Positions 15,040-22,693 of a stretch of 64,000 nt of DNA are shown in pieces. Origin of the DNA: JBEEFP01 sp041166085 (GTDB lineage: Bacteria; Actinomycetota; Acidimicrobiia; Acidimicrobiales; JAFATL01); assembly GCA_041166085.1 (NCBI GenBank), contig JBEEFP010000008.1:1-64000 (forward strand). The letters run 5' to 3'. Position 1 is the stretch's first letter. Each line of letters starts with the position of its first letter. The notes under the pieces were generated by a model. The model ran no database searches. It had not been told where the DNA came from and was given only the letters and a program-made list of their open reading frames with translations. The translations under genes and the position numbers were made by a program.

Positions 15040-15681
15040 GTGGACATGACCCCGGTGCAGCAGCGGGTCGTCGGCTGCCTCGTCGAGAAGGAGCTGACCA
15101 CCCCGGATCAGTACCCGCTCTCGATGAACGCACTCATCGCCGCCTGCAATCAGTCGACCAACCGCGATCCCGTCGTGCAGCTCGACGAGCGGGTCGTGAG
15201 CAACGCGTTGGAGAACCTCAAGGCCGAGAGCCTCGTGCGGGTGGTGTTCTCCAAGGGCAACCGTGTCGACAAGTACCGCCACGTGCTGCCGGAGGCCCTC
15301 GAGCTCGACCGCGCCAGCCTGGCGGTCATCACGGTGCTGCTGTTGCGCGGGCCGCAGACGGCGGCGGAGCTGCGGGCCCGCACCGAGCGCATGCACGCCT
15401 TCGCCGCCACCCACGCGGTCGAGCACGTCCTCGCCCAGCTGGCCGGACGCGACGATCCGCTGGTGACGCTGCTGCCGCGCCAGCCGGGTCGCAAAGAGCC
15501 GCGCTGGGCCCACCTGCTGGGTGCGGTCGCTGCGACTGCACCCGCGCCGGTGCCGGAGTCGGAGGACTCGTCCGCTGTCAGCGCGCCGTACGTCGCTGCC
15601 GCGCCCGAGGATGGCCGCATCACCGCGCTGGAGGAGCGGGTGCGGGTGCTCGAGGAGCGGCTGGACCAGCTGGACGGATGA
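15040..15681 (+). CDS. yceH: YceH family protein (UPF0502, DUF480)
   Basis: 213 residues. The N-terminal two winged-helix units are typical of YceH: VQQRVVGCLVEKELTTPDQYP, LSMNALIAACNQSTNRDPV and LLLRGPQTAAELRARTERMH. The C-terminus is a linker and a short coiled coil (ALEERVRVLEERLDQLD). The family is widespread and structurally DNA-binding-like, but its biochemical role is not established. Initiation is at GTG (15040) or at ATG two codons later. A TACGCT element 6 nt upstream suggests the leaderless GTG. The two-component regulator gene follows 46 bp after the stop. Confidence 0.92.
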   Translation: MDMTPVQQRVVGCLVEKELTTPDQYPLSMNALIAACNQSTNRDPVVQLDERVVSNALENLKAESLVRVVFSKGNRVDKYRHVLPEALELDRASLAVITVLLLRGPQTAAELRARTERMHAFAATHAVEHVLAQLAGRDDPLVTLLPRQPGRKEPRWAHLLGAVAATAPAPVPESEDSSAVSAPYVAAAPEDGRITALEERVRVLEERLDQLDG

Positions 15682-15683
15682 TC

Positions 15684-15699
15684 CACAGCGGACTCACAG
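15684..15699 (+). promoter_or_regulatory. Direct-repeat box upstream of the response regulator
   Basis: Two CACAG words start 11 bp apart (15684 and 15695), one helical turn, the usual geometry for OmpR-family dimers. The second is followed by GTTCTG. The same architecture, CCAG-N7-CCAGGTTTCTG, occurs upstream of the MacB-like permease at 20106-20124. Both sites lie about 23-41 bp before a start codon, near a leaderless -35 region. Autoregulation is the likely meaning. Confidence 0.55.
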
Positions 15700-15727
15700 G
15701 TTCTGCTTCGATGATGACGATGTGGCA

Positions 15728-16429
15728 ATGACCGAGCAGCAGCGCGTTCTCGTGGTCGACGACGAGCGGTCCATCGTGGACGCGGTGGCGACCGCCCTTC
15801 GTTACGAGGGGTTCGAGGTGGACGAGGCGGGCACCGGACGAGAGGCTCTCAAGGCGGCCGAGACGCTGCGGCCCGACCTCATCGTGCTCGACATCATGCT
15901 GCCGGACCTCGATGGCATCGAGGTCACGCGGCGGCTGCGGCGCGACGGCGTCCGCGTGCCCGTGCTGTTCCTCACCGCACGCGACTCCACCGAGGACAAG
16001 ATCTCCGGCCTGACAGTCGGGGGCGACGACTACGTCACCAAGCCGTTCAGCCTGGCCGAGGTCGTTGCGCGCGTACGCGCCATCCTGCGTCGGGTGCGGG
16101 TCGGTGGTGACGACGAGTCAGTGTTGCGCTTCGCCGACCTGGTGCTCGACGAGGAGACGCACGAGGTGTGGCGCGCCGGCAAGCCCGTCCACCTGACCGC
16201 CACCGAGTTCAACCTGTTGCGGTACTTCATGCTCAACCCGCGGCGGGTGCTGTCCAAGTCGCAGATCCTCGACCACGTGTGGCAGTACGACTACGACGGA
16301 GGCGACAACGTGGTGGAGACCTACGTCAGCTACCTGCGCAAGAAGATCGATCGCCACGGTCCGCCCCTGATCCACACCATCAGGCTCGTGGGCTACACGC
16401 TGCGCCAACCGTCTGACGCTGCGGACTGA
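15728..16429 (+). CDS. OmpR/PhoB-family response regulator
   Basis: 233 residues. The receiver domain has acidic DD at VLVVDDERS, phosphoacceptor Asp in DLIVLDIMLPDLDG, Thr in FLTARD and Lys in YVTKPF. The C-terminal winged helix (about 130-228) has EVWRAGKPVHLTATEFNLL and VETYVSYLRKKID, typical of MprA/TcrA-type regulators. The partner kinase gene begins 4 bp after the stop. Start is ATG 15728; a GTG two codons earlier (15722) fits a leaderless transcript. A CACAG direct repeat upstream suggests autoregulation, and a related box lies at the HtrA/ABC promoter. Confidence 0.95.
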   Translation: MTEQQRVLVVDDERSIVDAVATALRYEGFEVDEAGTGREALKAAETLRPDLIVLDIMLPDLDGIEVTRRLRRDGVRVPVLFLTARDSTEDKISGLTVGGDDYVTKPFSLAEVVARVRAILRRVRVGGDDESVLRFADLVLDEETHEVWRAGKPVHLTATEFNLLRYFMLNPRRVLSKSQILDHVWQYDYDGGDNVVETYVSYLRKKIDRHGPPLIHTIRLVGYTLRQPSDAAD

Positions 16430-16433
16430 GCTG

Positions 16434-17891
16434 GTGTCCCTGCGAGCCCGGCTCCTTGCGGCCTCGCTGGTGCTGGTGACGGTCGGGCTGCTCGTCGCCG
16501 ACCTGGCGACGTACTCGGCCCTGCGGTCGTTCCTGTTCACCCGCGTCGACCAGCAGCTGGACGCGGCCCAGGCCAGCATCGAGCGGGCACCGGGCGACTC
16601 CGGCATCGAGCAGCTCGGCGCGGTGGCGCCGCGCGTCTTCCTGCAGGTCTACGACCGGGAGGGCCAGGCCGGTCCGTTCTTCTCGGGTCGGGGCCGCTTC
16701 GAGAAGGTGTTCACTCCGGCCGTTCCTGCCAAGGATGTGACGCAGTTCGCGGCGGACGCGACACCGGTGCAGCAACCGGCGCCCGACGACCATCACGCCG
16801 GTTCGGGCGGGCCCGGTGACGCTGGTGCTGCTGGCCACGGGCAGCAAGCGGCCCGCGTGCTGACCGTTCCTTCGGCCGAGGCCGGCGGTCCGCAGTACCG
16901 AGTGCGGCTGTCCGCGCTGAGCGGCGGCAACGTGCTGGCGGTCGCCCTGCCCCTCGACGACCTCACTGGCACGTTGCACCGCCTCTTCCTCATCGAGCTC
17001 TTCGTGACCATCGCGGTGGTGGCCATCGCCGCCGGCATCGGGCTGTGGTTGGTGCGCCTCGGGCTACGGCCCCTCGCCGACATCGAGGCGACGGCTTCCA
17101 CCATCACCGCGGGCGATCTCAGCCAGCGGATCGCACGCGATGACGAGGGCACCGAGGTCGGAAGGCTGGGACGGGCGATCAACGTCATGCTCGAGCGCCT
17201 CGACGCCGCCTTCGCCGAGCAGAAGCGCTTCGTCGCCGACGCGTCCCACGAGCTGCGCACGCCGGTCGCGGCGGTGCGGGCCTACGCCGAGCTGTATCGC
17301 ATGGGCGCCGACCAGCACCCCGAGGACCTGGCCCGGCTCCTGTCGCGCATCGAGGAGGAGGCGGCGCGCATGGGCGTGCTCGTGGACGACCTGCTGCTGC
17401 TGGCCCGGCTCGACGAGGGACGTCCGCTCGAGCACGACGCCGTCGATCTCGGCGCGGTCACGAGCGACGCGGTCGCGGCCGCGCGTGCGCTCGACCCCGA
17501 CCGCGGCCTCACACTGGACGTGGACGGGTCGGTCGAAGTGTGGGGCGACCGCGGCCGGTTGCGCCAGGTGGTCGACAACCTGCTGGCCAACGTGCGATCG
17601 CACACACCGCCAGGCGAGCCCGCCGACGTGCGAGTGGGCATCGAAGGCGGCCGAGCCGTCGTCGAGGTCGCCGACCGCGGGCCCGGGCTGCCACAGGGCG
17701 AGGGTGCCAACCTGTTCGAACGGTTCTACCGAGCCGACCCCTCCCGCGCACGCGACAGCGGCGGGTCAGGTCTCGGCCTGTCCATCGTGTCGGCCATCGC
17801 CGCCGCCCACGGCGGCTCCGCGTCGGCGCGCCCCCGCGACGGCGGGGGCGCCGTCTTCCGCGTCGAGCTCCCGGCCCTCACGTCCGACTGA
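16434..17891 (+). CDS. Membrane sensor histidine kinase
   Basis: 485 residues, GTG start. Two membrane helices (about 5-27 and 180-205) flank a sensor region of about 150 residues with a His/Gly-rich stretch (DDHHAGSGGPGDAG). A HAMP domain (LRPLADIEATASTITAGDLS) leads into the H-box ADASHELRTPVAAVRAY with the phosphorylated His. The ATPase has the N box (VVDNLLANVRSH), G1 (VADRGPGLP), F box and G2 (SGGSGLGLSIV). It should phosphorylate the adjacent regulator. The signal is unknown, but the probable shared box at the HtrA/MacB-like promoter points to cell-envelope stress. Confidence 0.95.
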   Translation: MSLRARLLAASLVLVTVGLLVADLATYSALRSFLFTRVDQQLDAAQASIERAPGDSGIEQLGAVAPRVFLQVYDREGQAGPFFSGRGRFEKVFTPAVPAKDVTQFAADATPVQQPAPDDHHAGSGGPGDAGAAGHGQQAARVLTVPSAEAGGPQYRVRLSALSGGNVLAVALPLDDLTGTLHRLFLIELFVTIAVVAIAAGIGLWLVRLGLRPLADIEATASTITAGDLSQRIARDDEGTEVGRLGRAINVMLERLDAAFAEQKRFVADASHELRTPVAAVRAYAELYRMGADQHPEDLARLLSRIEEEAARMGVLVDDLLLLARLDEGRPLEHDAVDLGAVTSDAVAAARALDPDRGLTLDVDGSVEVWGDRGRLRQVVDNLLANVRSHTPPGEPADVRVGIEGGRAVVEVADRGPGLPQGEGANLFERFYRADPSRARDSGGSGLGLSIVSAIAAAHGGSASARPRDGGGAVFRVELPALTSD

Positions 17892-17916
17892 ACGAGTAGC
17901 CGAGTAGAACGTCGCC

Positions 17917-18396
17917 GTGCACAGCCTGCGACCCGAGGGGCTGGACTTCCTCACGATGGCGCCGCGGCGGTGGACGTTCGCCAACCGGGTGCAGGCGCGG
18001 CCCGCCGAGGTGTTCGCGGCCATCAGTGCCGACCCCTCGACGTGGGTGGCGTGGTTCCCTGGCCTGTCCGCCGGCCACTACGAGGGCGACCAGCCGCCCG
18101 GCATCGGCTCGGGTCGTGAGATCACGATCAGTCGGGTGCGCTACCGCGAGACGATTCTTGCGTGGGACGCGCCGCATCGCTGGGCCTACCGCGTCGACGA
18201 GTCCAGCGTGCCGATGGCCCACGCACTGGTCGAGGAGTGGACCGTCGAGCCCGATGGTGACGGCAGCAGGTTGGCCTGGACCTTCGCCATCGACCCGCGT
18301 CCGCTGTTCCTCGTCGGCGTCCCGCTGGCCGGCCCTGCCATGGGCGCCCTCATGCGCCGGGCCGCCCGCAACCTGAGTCGCCACCTGCAGGCCTGA
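17917..18396 (+). CDS. SRPBCC-family (polyketide cyclase/dehydrase-like) protein
   Basis: 159 residues with the START/Bet v1-like ligand-binding fold. It begins RRWTFANRVQARPAEVFAAIS and continues with TWVAWFPGL, a ligand-cavity strand in EWTVEPDGDGSRLAWTF, and the long C-terminal helix MRRAARNLSRHLQA. Members bind hydrophobic ligands, and many have no known function. The GTG start lies 6 nt after TAGAAC, a plausible leaderless promoter, so it need not be part of the kinase operon 25 bp upstream. It faces HtrA across a 450-bp non-coding gap. Confidence 0.85.
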   Translation: MHSLRPEGLDFLTMAPRRWTFANRVQARPAEVFAAISADPSTWVAWFPGLSAGHYEGDQPPGIGSGREITISRVRYRETILAWDAPHRWAYRVDESSVPMAHALVEEWTVEPDGDGSRLAWTFAIDPRPLFLVGVPLAGPAMGALMRRAARNLSRHLQA

Positions 18397-18795
18397 CTCT
18401 TTCGCCGCGGTTTCCGTGGGTGGGTTTGGAGGGTGCAAGCTTCGTGGCCGCGCGAAACCCCGCACACAACGAGCGTTACGGTCTCGGCTGGCCTGTCGCG
18501 GGCCGTCCGCCAAACCATTGCAGAGAAGTGGGGCCCGTCTCGCCCGATGTGCCAGGTTTCCACCCCCGCTTCTCTGCACAGGATTCCGCGTCGGACGCGA
18601 ACGGACGCCGCCACGTGGACCAGGTTCACTTGGGCGCATTCCTGGGCAAGGAGGTGCACCAGATCCGCGGGGGACGGGCCGCTCCGACGTTCGACAGCGC
18701 GGCTTCCTCTCTTGTGTGCGGGGTTGGGGGACTCCGCACCCGGAGATGGGCGTTGGCACCCACGGATCCAGCAGGAGAGCCACTTTTTCCCCGCA
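18397..18795. other. Non-coding gap with hairpins between SRPBCC and htrA
   Basis: About 400 bp with no frame I trust on either strand; base composition is less GC-skewed by codon position than in neighbouring genes. It contains an inverted repeat at 18519-18578 (TGCAGAGAAGTGGGG ... CCCCCGCTTCTCTGCA, one mismatch). It might also hold a decayed gene or a small RNA, but I see no diagnostic feature. The CTCGAG palindrome follows directly. Confidence 0.45.
18519..18578. repeat. Long-loop inverted repeat
   Basis: Arms of about 15 bp, TGCAGAGAAGTGGGG and CCCCCGCTTCTCTGCA, separated by about 29 bp, pair with one mismatch. It lies 120 bp past the SRPBCC stop. It could be an RNA hairpin or the remains of a small inverted-repeat element. 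Confidence 0.6.
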
Positions 18796-18840
18796 TCTCG
18801 AGGAAATAGCCCACCGGATCGGTGGGCTATTTCCTCGAGA
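18796..18840. terminator. CTCGAG palindrome, copy 3 (bidirectional hairpin)
   Basis: Perfect 45-bp palindrome: 21-bp arms beginning TCTCGAGGAAATAGCCC and a 3-nt GAT loop. It is 6 bp from the htrA stop codon and faces the SRPBCC gene. It is the most regular member of the family shared with 86, 6032 and 41611. Confidence 0.85.
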
Positions 18841-18846
18841 CAGTGG

Positions 18847-20052
18847 CTATTGGCCGGCGAGCTTGGTCTTGCCGGTCATGGTGCGGCTGTTGCGGGTCCA
18901 GGTGATGGTCACGTTGTCGCCGACCTTGTGGCTGTGGATCGCGGTCGCCAGATCACTGGCCGACCCGACCGAGGTGCCGTCGAGCTTGGTGATGACGTCG
19001 CCCGCCTTGAGGCCGGCATCGTCGGCCGGCGACCCGGGCTCGACCACGGCCACGCCCGCACCGCCCGAGGCGTCCTGCAGGCTGACGCCGAGGAACGGCT
19101 GACCCGCGGTCGCGGCACTCCCGCCGGTCGTCGAGGTTGTGCCCTTGCCGGCGCGCAGCTGGTCGATGGTCGGCTTGACCGTATCGATGGCGAGTGCGAA
19201 GCCAATGTTCTGTGCGTCGCCGGCAACGGCGGTGTCAACGCCGATCACGCGTCCCTGCGCGTCGACGAGCGGGCCGCCCGAATTCCCGGGGTTGATGGCC
19301 GCGTCCGTCTGGATGAGCCCGCTCAGGGACTCGCCCGGCGCCTCGATGGAGCGGTTGAGCGCCGACACGATGCCCTCGGTGACCGTGGGCGTGGCGCCGA
19401 GGTTCAGCGCGTTGCCGATGGCAACCACGCTGTCGCCCACCCGCAGGTCGGCCGAACTGCCGAGGGTGGCGGTGGGGAGGTCCTTGGCGTTGCGGATCTT
19501 GATGAGGGCCACGTCGGCGGTGGGGTTCATGCCGATGAGGTCGGCGGGCCTGGCGGTCTTCTCGCCGTTGAGGGTGACCTCGATGGTGCGGGCCCCCTCG
19601 ACCACGTGGGCGTTCGTGAGGACCTCGCCGTCAGCGGTGAGGATGGTGCCGCTGCCCGCGCCCTGGGTCGGGTAGAAGCGGCCGCGCTGGTAGAGCTGCG
19701 TCTGCACCGAGACGACCGAAGGCTGGATGCGGGCCAGCACCTGCTGGATGTCGCCCAGCTTGGCCAGGCTGCCGGTGCCGATGCCGCCGGTCGCGACCGC
19801 GCTGGTCGCGGGTCCGGTCGCCTTGGATTCGGTGACGCGGCCGACCACGCCCCCCGCCGCCCCGCCCGCGACCACCGCGGCTGCGAGGAGGGCGGCGCCG
19901 GGGAACCAGCGCCGGTGAGACCGTTCGGGTCCAGCGGGCGGCGCGGGGGGCTGGGGCGGGGAAGGGGGGAGGTCTGCGACGAACTCGGGGGGCTCGTCGG
20001 TCGGCGGCAACGGTGCGACGGGGGGCAGCGTCTCGAGGGTCGTCTCGTCCAT
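18847..20052 (-). CDS. HtrA/DegP-type serine protease with PDZ domain
   Basis: 401 residues. A Pro-rich cytoplasmic N-terminus (about 1-45) precedes one membrane helix (about 50-72), leaving the protease outside. The catalytic triad is visible as His in LTNAHVVEG, Asp in PTADVALIKI and Ser in INPGNSGGPLVD. A PDZ domain follows (about 310-400: FLGVSLQDASGGAGVAVVEPG ... GDVITKLDG). Such enzymes degrade misfolded envelope proteins. It is divergent from the MacB-like operon. A CAGAAT hexamer 6 nt before the ATG suggests leaderless transcription, and the OmpR-type direct repeat lies 54-72 bp upstream. Confidence 0.95.
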   Translation of the reverse strand: MDETTLETLPPVAPLPPTDEPPEFVADLPPSPPQPPAPPAGPERSHRRWFPGAALLAAAVVAGGAAGGVVGRVTESKATGPATSAVATGGIGTGSLAKLGDIQQVLARIQPSVVSVQTQLYQRGRFYPTQGAGSGTILTADGEVLTNAHVVEGARTIEVTLNGEKTARPADLIGMNPTADVALIKIRNAKDLPTATLGSSADLRVGDSVVAIGNALNLGATPTVTEGIVSALNRSIEAPGESLSGLIQTDAAINPGNSGGPLVDAQGRVIGVDTAVAGDAQNIGFALAIDTVKPTIDQLRAGKGTTSTTGGSAATAGQPFLGVSLQDASGGAGVAVVEPGSPADDAGLKAGDVITKLDGTSVGSASDLATAIHSHKVGDNVTITWTRNSRTMTGKTKLAGQ

Positions 20053-20105
20053 GCGGCGATTCTGCACCGCCCACCTTGGAACGGGCTGTGGGCCGAGAAG
20101 TTGCG

Positions 20106-20124
20106 TTCCCAGGCTGTTCCCAGG
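20106..20124. promoter_or_regulatory. OmpR-type direct repeat between htrA and the ABC operon
   Basis: TTCCCAGG occurs twice with an 11-bp period (20106 and 20117), followed by TTTCTGG. It sits 23-41 bp before the permease GTG. The pattern closely resembles the CACAG pair upstream of the response regulator at 15684, so that regulator is the best candidate to bind here and control both divergent units. Confidence 0.55.
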
Positions 20125-20146
20125 TTTCTGGTGTTTGCTTGTCGCC

Positions 20147-21934
20147 GTGTTCCACCTGACGTACATCGGGGGCGAGCTGCGCCGTCGGTTGGGGCGCACG
20201 ATCCTCACCGCCCTCGGACTCGCGCTCGGGGTCGGCCTGGTGATCGGCATCATCGGTGTCTCCCAGGGCCTGGATGAGGCCCAGAACAACGTCCTCGCGC
20301 CGCTCAAGTCCGTGGGCACCGACATCCTGGTGACGCGCGTCGCAGGCGCCCCGTCCACGGCGGGAACGAACGCGACCACGTCGACGACCGCCCCGCAGGG
20401 ACTGGGACAGGGACGGGGCGGCGGCGGCTTCTTCCGCGGCGGCGGCGGCGGGCCCGGCGGCGTCAACCAGCAGGACGTCCAGGCCCTGCTCAGCGAGAAC
20501 CAGAACGTCGTCACCGACCTGGCCAAGCTCGGCAAGCCCGGAGAGAAGTTCACCCACGACTTCTTCCTCTCGGCGACGCTCGTCAGCTTCCCGCAGTCGG
20601 CGGTGTCGTCGATCGCCAAGGTGCAGGGCGTCGAGTCCGCGGTGGGCGGACTCGTGCAGCTGGCCAACCACCAGACCGGCACCGTCCCGGCGATCGTCGC
20701 CAACATCCAGACGGGCGGGCAGACCTTCACCCAGACCGTGCGGCCCGATCCGATGACCGACGCCGAGCGCCAGGCCTTCCAGCAGTGCCTCCAGGCCAAG
20801 GGCGTCACCATCGGCCCGCCCGGGGGCGACGGCGGCGGTCCGGGTGGCGATGGCGGTGGAGGCGGTGGGGGCGGCGCCGCGGGACGAGGCGGCAACCCGG
20901 CGTTCGACGAGTGCCTGCCCCAGCGCTTCCGTGAGTTCCGCGCCCAGTTCACGACACCGGTCGAGAGCATCCAGCAGGCCATCGACCCGCCGTCGACCGA
21001 CATCACCAGCCAGAGCTACACCGCCGCCGGCGTGGATCCGGCCAACCCCTCGTCCGGACTGGTCACCTCCGAGCAGCTGATCGACGGGCGCTGGATCGGG
21101 AAGCAGGCGAGCGACGAGGTGCTGCTCAACGTCGCATACGCCAACACCAAGTCACTGAAGGTCGGGGCCAGGATCCCCGTCAACGGCACGGACTACACCG
21201 TCGTCGGACTGGTGCGCCCGACGCTGACCGGTAGCACCGCCGACATCTACTACCCCCTGGCGACGCTGCAGAAGTTGGCGGGCAAGGACGGCCGCGTCAC
21301 CCAGGTGCTGGTGAAGGCCAACTCGGCCGCCAACGTCGACAAGGTTGCGGCCGCCATCCGCAAGCAGCTCCCTGGCGCCGAGGTCGTGACCACCAAGGCG
21401 CTGGCCGATCAGGTCACCGGCAGCCTGGCCGATGCCCAGAGCCTCGCTCACCGCTTGGGCGGCGCCCTCGCCGTCATCGTGCTCGTCGCCGCCTTCGCCA
21501 TCGCGGTACTCCTCACCCTTTCGTCCATCGCCAAACGGGTGCGGGAGATCGGCACGTTGCGAGCCATCGGCTGGTCGAAGGGACGGGTCGTGCGCCAGCT
21601 GCTCGGTGAGACCGTCGGCATCGGGTTCATCGGCGGCCTGCTCGGGCTCGGCGTCGGCGCGGTCGTCGCCGCGGGCGTGCACGCTTTCTCGCCGACCCTG
21701 AAGGCGACGAGCATGGGCGTGCCCGGCGTCGGCAGCTCCACCCTCTCGTCGTTCTTCGGCCAGGCCGCGGCGACCGCTCACACCACGACCGTGAAGCTGT
21801 CGGCGCCGCTGCATCCGTCGACCCTTGCCCTCGGCGTGCTGTTCGCCCTCATCGGCGGCGTGCTTGCCGGGCTGGTGGGCGGGTGGCGCGCCGCTCGCCT
21901 TGCGCCCGTCGTCGCGCTGCGGGACCTCGGATGA
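20147..21934 (+). CDS. MacB/FtsX-like ABC transporter permease
   Basis: 595 residues from the GTG at 20147, chosen because VFHLTYIGGELRRRLGRT is the typical start of these permeases. Helix 1 (LTALGLALGVGLVIGIIGV) is followed by a large extracytoplasmic domain of about 350 residues, interrupted by two Gly-rich insertions (about 85-105 and 235-260). Three C-terminal helices contain the FtsX core (VREIGTLRAIGWSKGRVVRQ). The ATPase start overlaps its stop (ATGA). MacB-like systems export or move substrates across the envelope mechanically; the substrate is unknown. Regulation by the shared direct-repeat box is likely. Confidence 0.9.
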   Translation: MFHLTYIGGELRRRLGRTILTALGLALGVGLVIGIIGVSQGLDEAQNNVLAPLKSVGTDILVTRVAGAPSTAGTNATTSTTAPQGLGQGRGGGGFFRGGGGGPGGVNQQDVQALLSENQNVVTDLAKLGKPGEKFTHDFFLSATLVSFPQSAVSSIAKVQGVESAVGGLVQLANHQTGTVPAIVANIQTGGQTFTQTVRPDPMTDAERQAFQQCLQAKGVTIGPPGGDGGGPGGDGGGGGGGGAAGRGGNPAFDECLPQRFREFRAQFTTPVESIQQAIDPPSTDITSQSYTAAGVDPANPSSGLVTSEQLIDGRWIGKQASDEVLLNVAYANTKSLKVGARIPVNGTDYTVVGLVRPTLTGSTADIYYPLATLQKLAGKDGRVTQVLVKANSAANVDKVAAAIRKQLPGAEVVTTKALADQVTGSLADAQSLAHRLGGALAVIVLVAAFAIAVLLTLSSIAKRVREIGTLRAIGWSKGRVVRQLLGETVGIGFIGGLLGLGVGAVVAAGVHAFSPTLKATSMGVPGVGSSTLSSFFGQAAATAHTTTVKLSAPLHPSTLALGVLFALIGGVLAGLVGGWRAARLAPVVALRDLG

Positions 21935-22692
21935 GCACGGCTCCTCCGCTGTACGAGCTCGAGAACGTCGAGCGCATCTACCGCACGCGCGCCGGCGAGG
22001 TGCGCGCCCTCGACGGCATCGACCTCATCATCGGCACGGGCGAGTTCATGGCCGTCGAGGGGCCGAGCGGCTCGGGCAAGAGCACGCTGTTGCAGCTGCT
22101 GGGCGCGCTCGACAAGCCCACCGCGGGCTCGTTGACCTTCGACGGACGGGAGCTGCGGAACCTCGGCGACGGTGAGCTGACGGGCCTGCGTTCGCGTGAC
22201 GTCGGGTTCGTGTTCCAGGGCTTCAACCTCATCCCCACCCTCACCGCGGTCGAGAACGTCGAGGCGGCCATGGTGCCGTTGGCGGGGTCGCGCGCAGACC
22301 GCCGGCGTCGCGCCACCGAGCTGCTGGAGCAGGTCGGCCTGGCCCACCGCGCCGGTCACCTCCCGTCGCTGCTGTCAGGCGGGGAGCAACAGCGCGTCGC
22401 CATCGCGAGGGCTCTCGCCAACGAGCCGCGGGTCATCCTCGCCGACGAGCCCACCGGCAACCTCGACAGCGTCACCGCCGACGAGGTGGTCGACGTCCTC
22501 CGCTCGCTGTCACAGAAGCAGGGTGTGACGGTGATCATCGTCACCCACGCCGAAGACATCGCCCGACGGACGGCCCGGCGCGTCCGATTGCGCGACGGCA
22601 AGGTCGTCACCGAGGCAGAGGTGCACCGTCGCGGCGCCCGCCGCCGCCCCGACCGGCCGCCGGAGCCTCTCGGCGACTACGTCGAGGACTGA
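21931..22692 (+). CDS. ABC transporter ATPase (MacB/LolD type)
   Basis: 253 residues with Walker A GPSGSGKST (about 45-53), Q-loop VFQGFNLIPTLTA, signature LSGGEQQRVAIARAL, Walker B ILADEPTGNLD and the His switch VTHAED. The order and the FNLIPTLTAVENV segment are characteristic of LolD/MacB ATPases that serve FtsX-type permeases, here the translationally coupled upstream gene. A basic, Pro-rich C-terminal tail of about 25 residues extends beyond the core. Its stop is 1 bp from the stop of the convergent amidohydrolase. Confidence 0.95.
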   Translation: MSTAPPLYELENVERIYRTRAGEVRALDGIDLIIGTGEFMAVEGPSGSGKSTLLQLLGALDKPTAGSLTFDGRELRNLGDGELTGLRSRDVGFVFQGFNLIPTLTAVENVEAAMVPLAGSRADRRRRATELLEQVGLAHRAGHLPSLLSGGEQQRVAIARALANEPRVILADEPTGNLDSVTADEVVDVLRSLSQKQGVTVIIVTHAEDIARRTARRVRLRDGKVVTEAEVHRRGARRRPDRPPEPLGDYVED

Positions 22693-22693
22693 T

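Noticed and set aside
18433..20277. A 614-codon plus-strand frame over htrA
   Set aside because: The minus strand encodes an intact protease triad and PDZ domain here. The plus frame has no motif.
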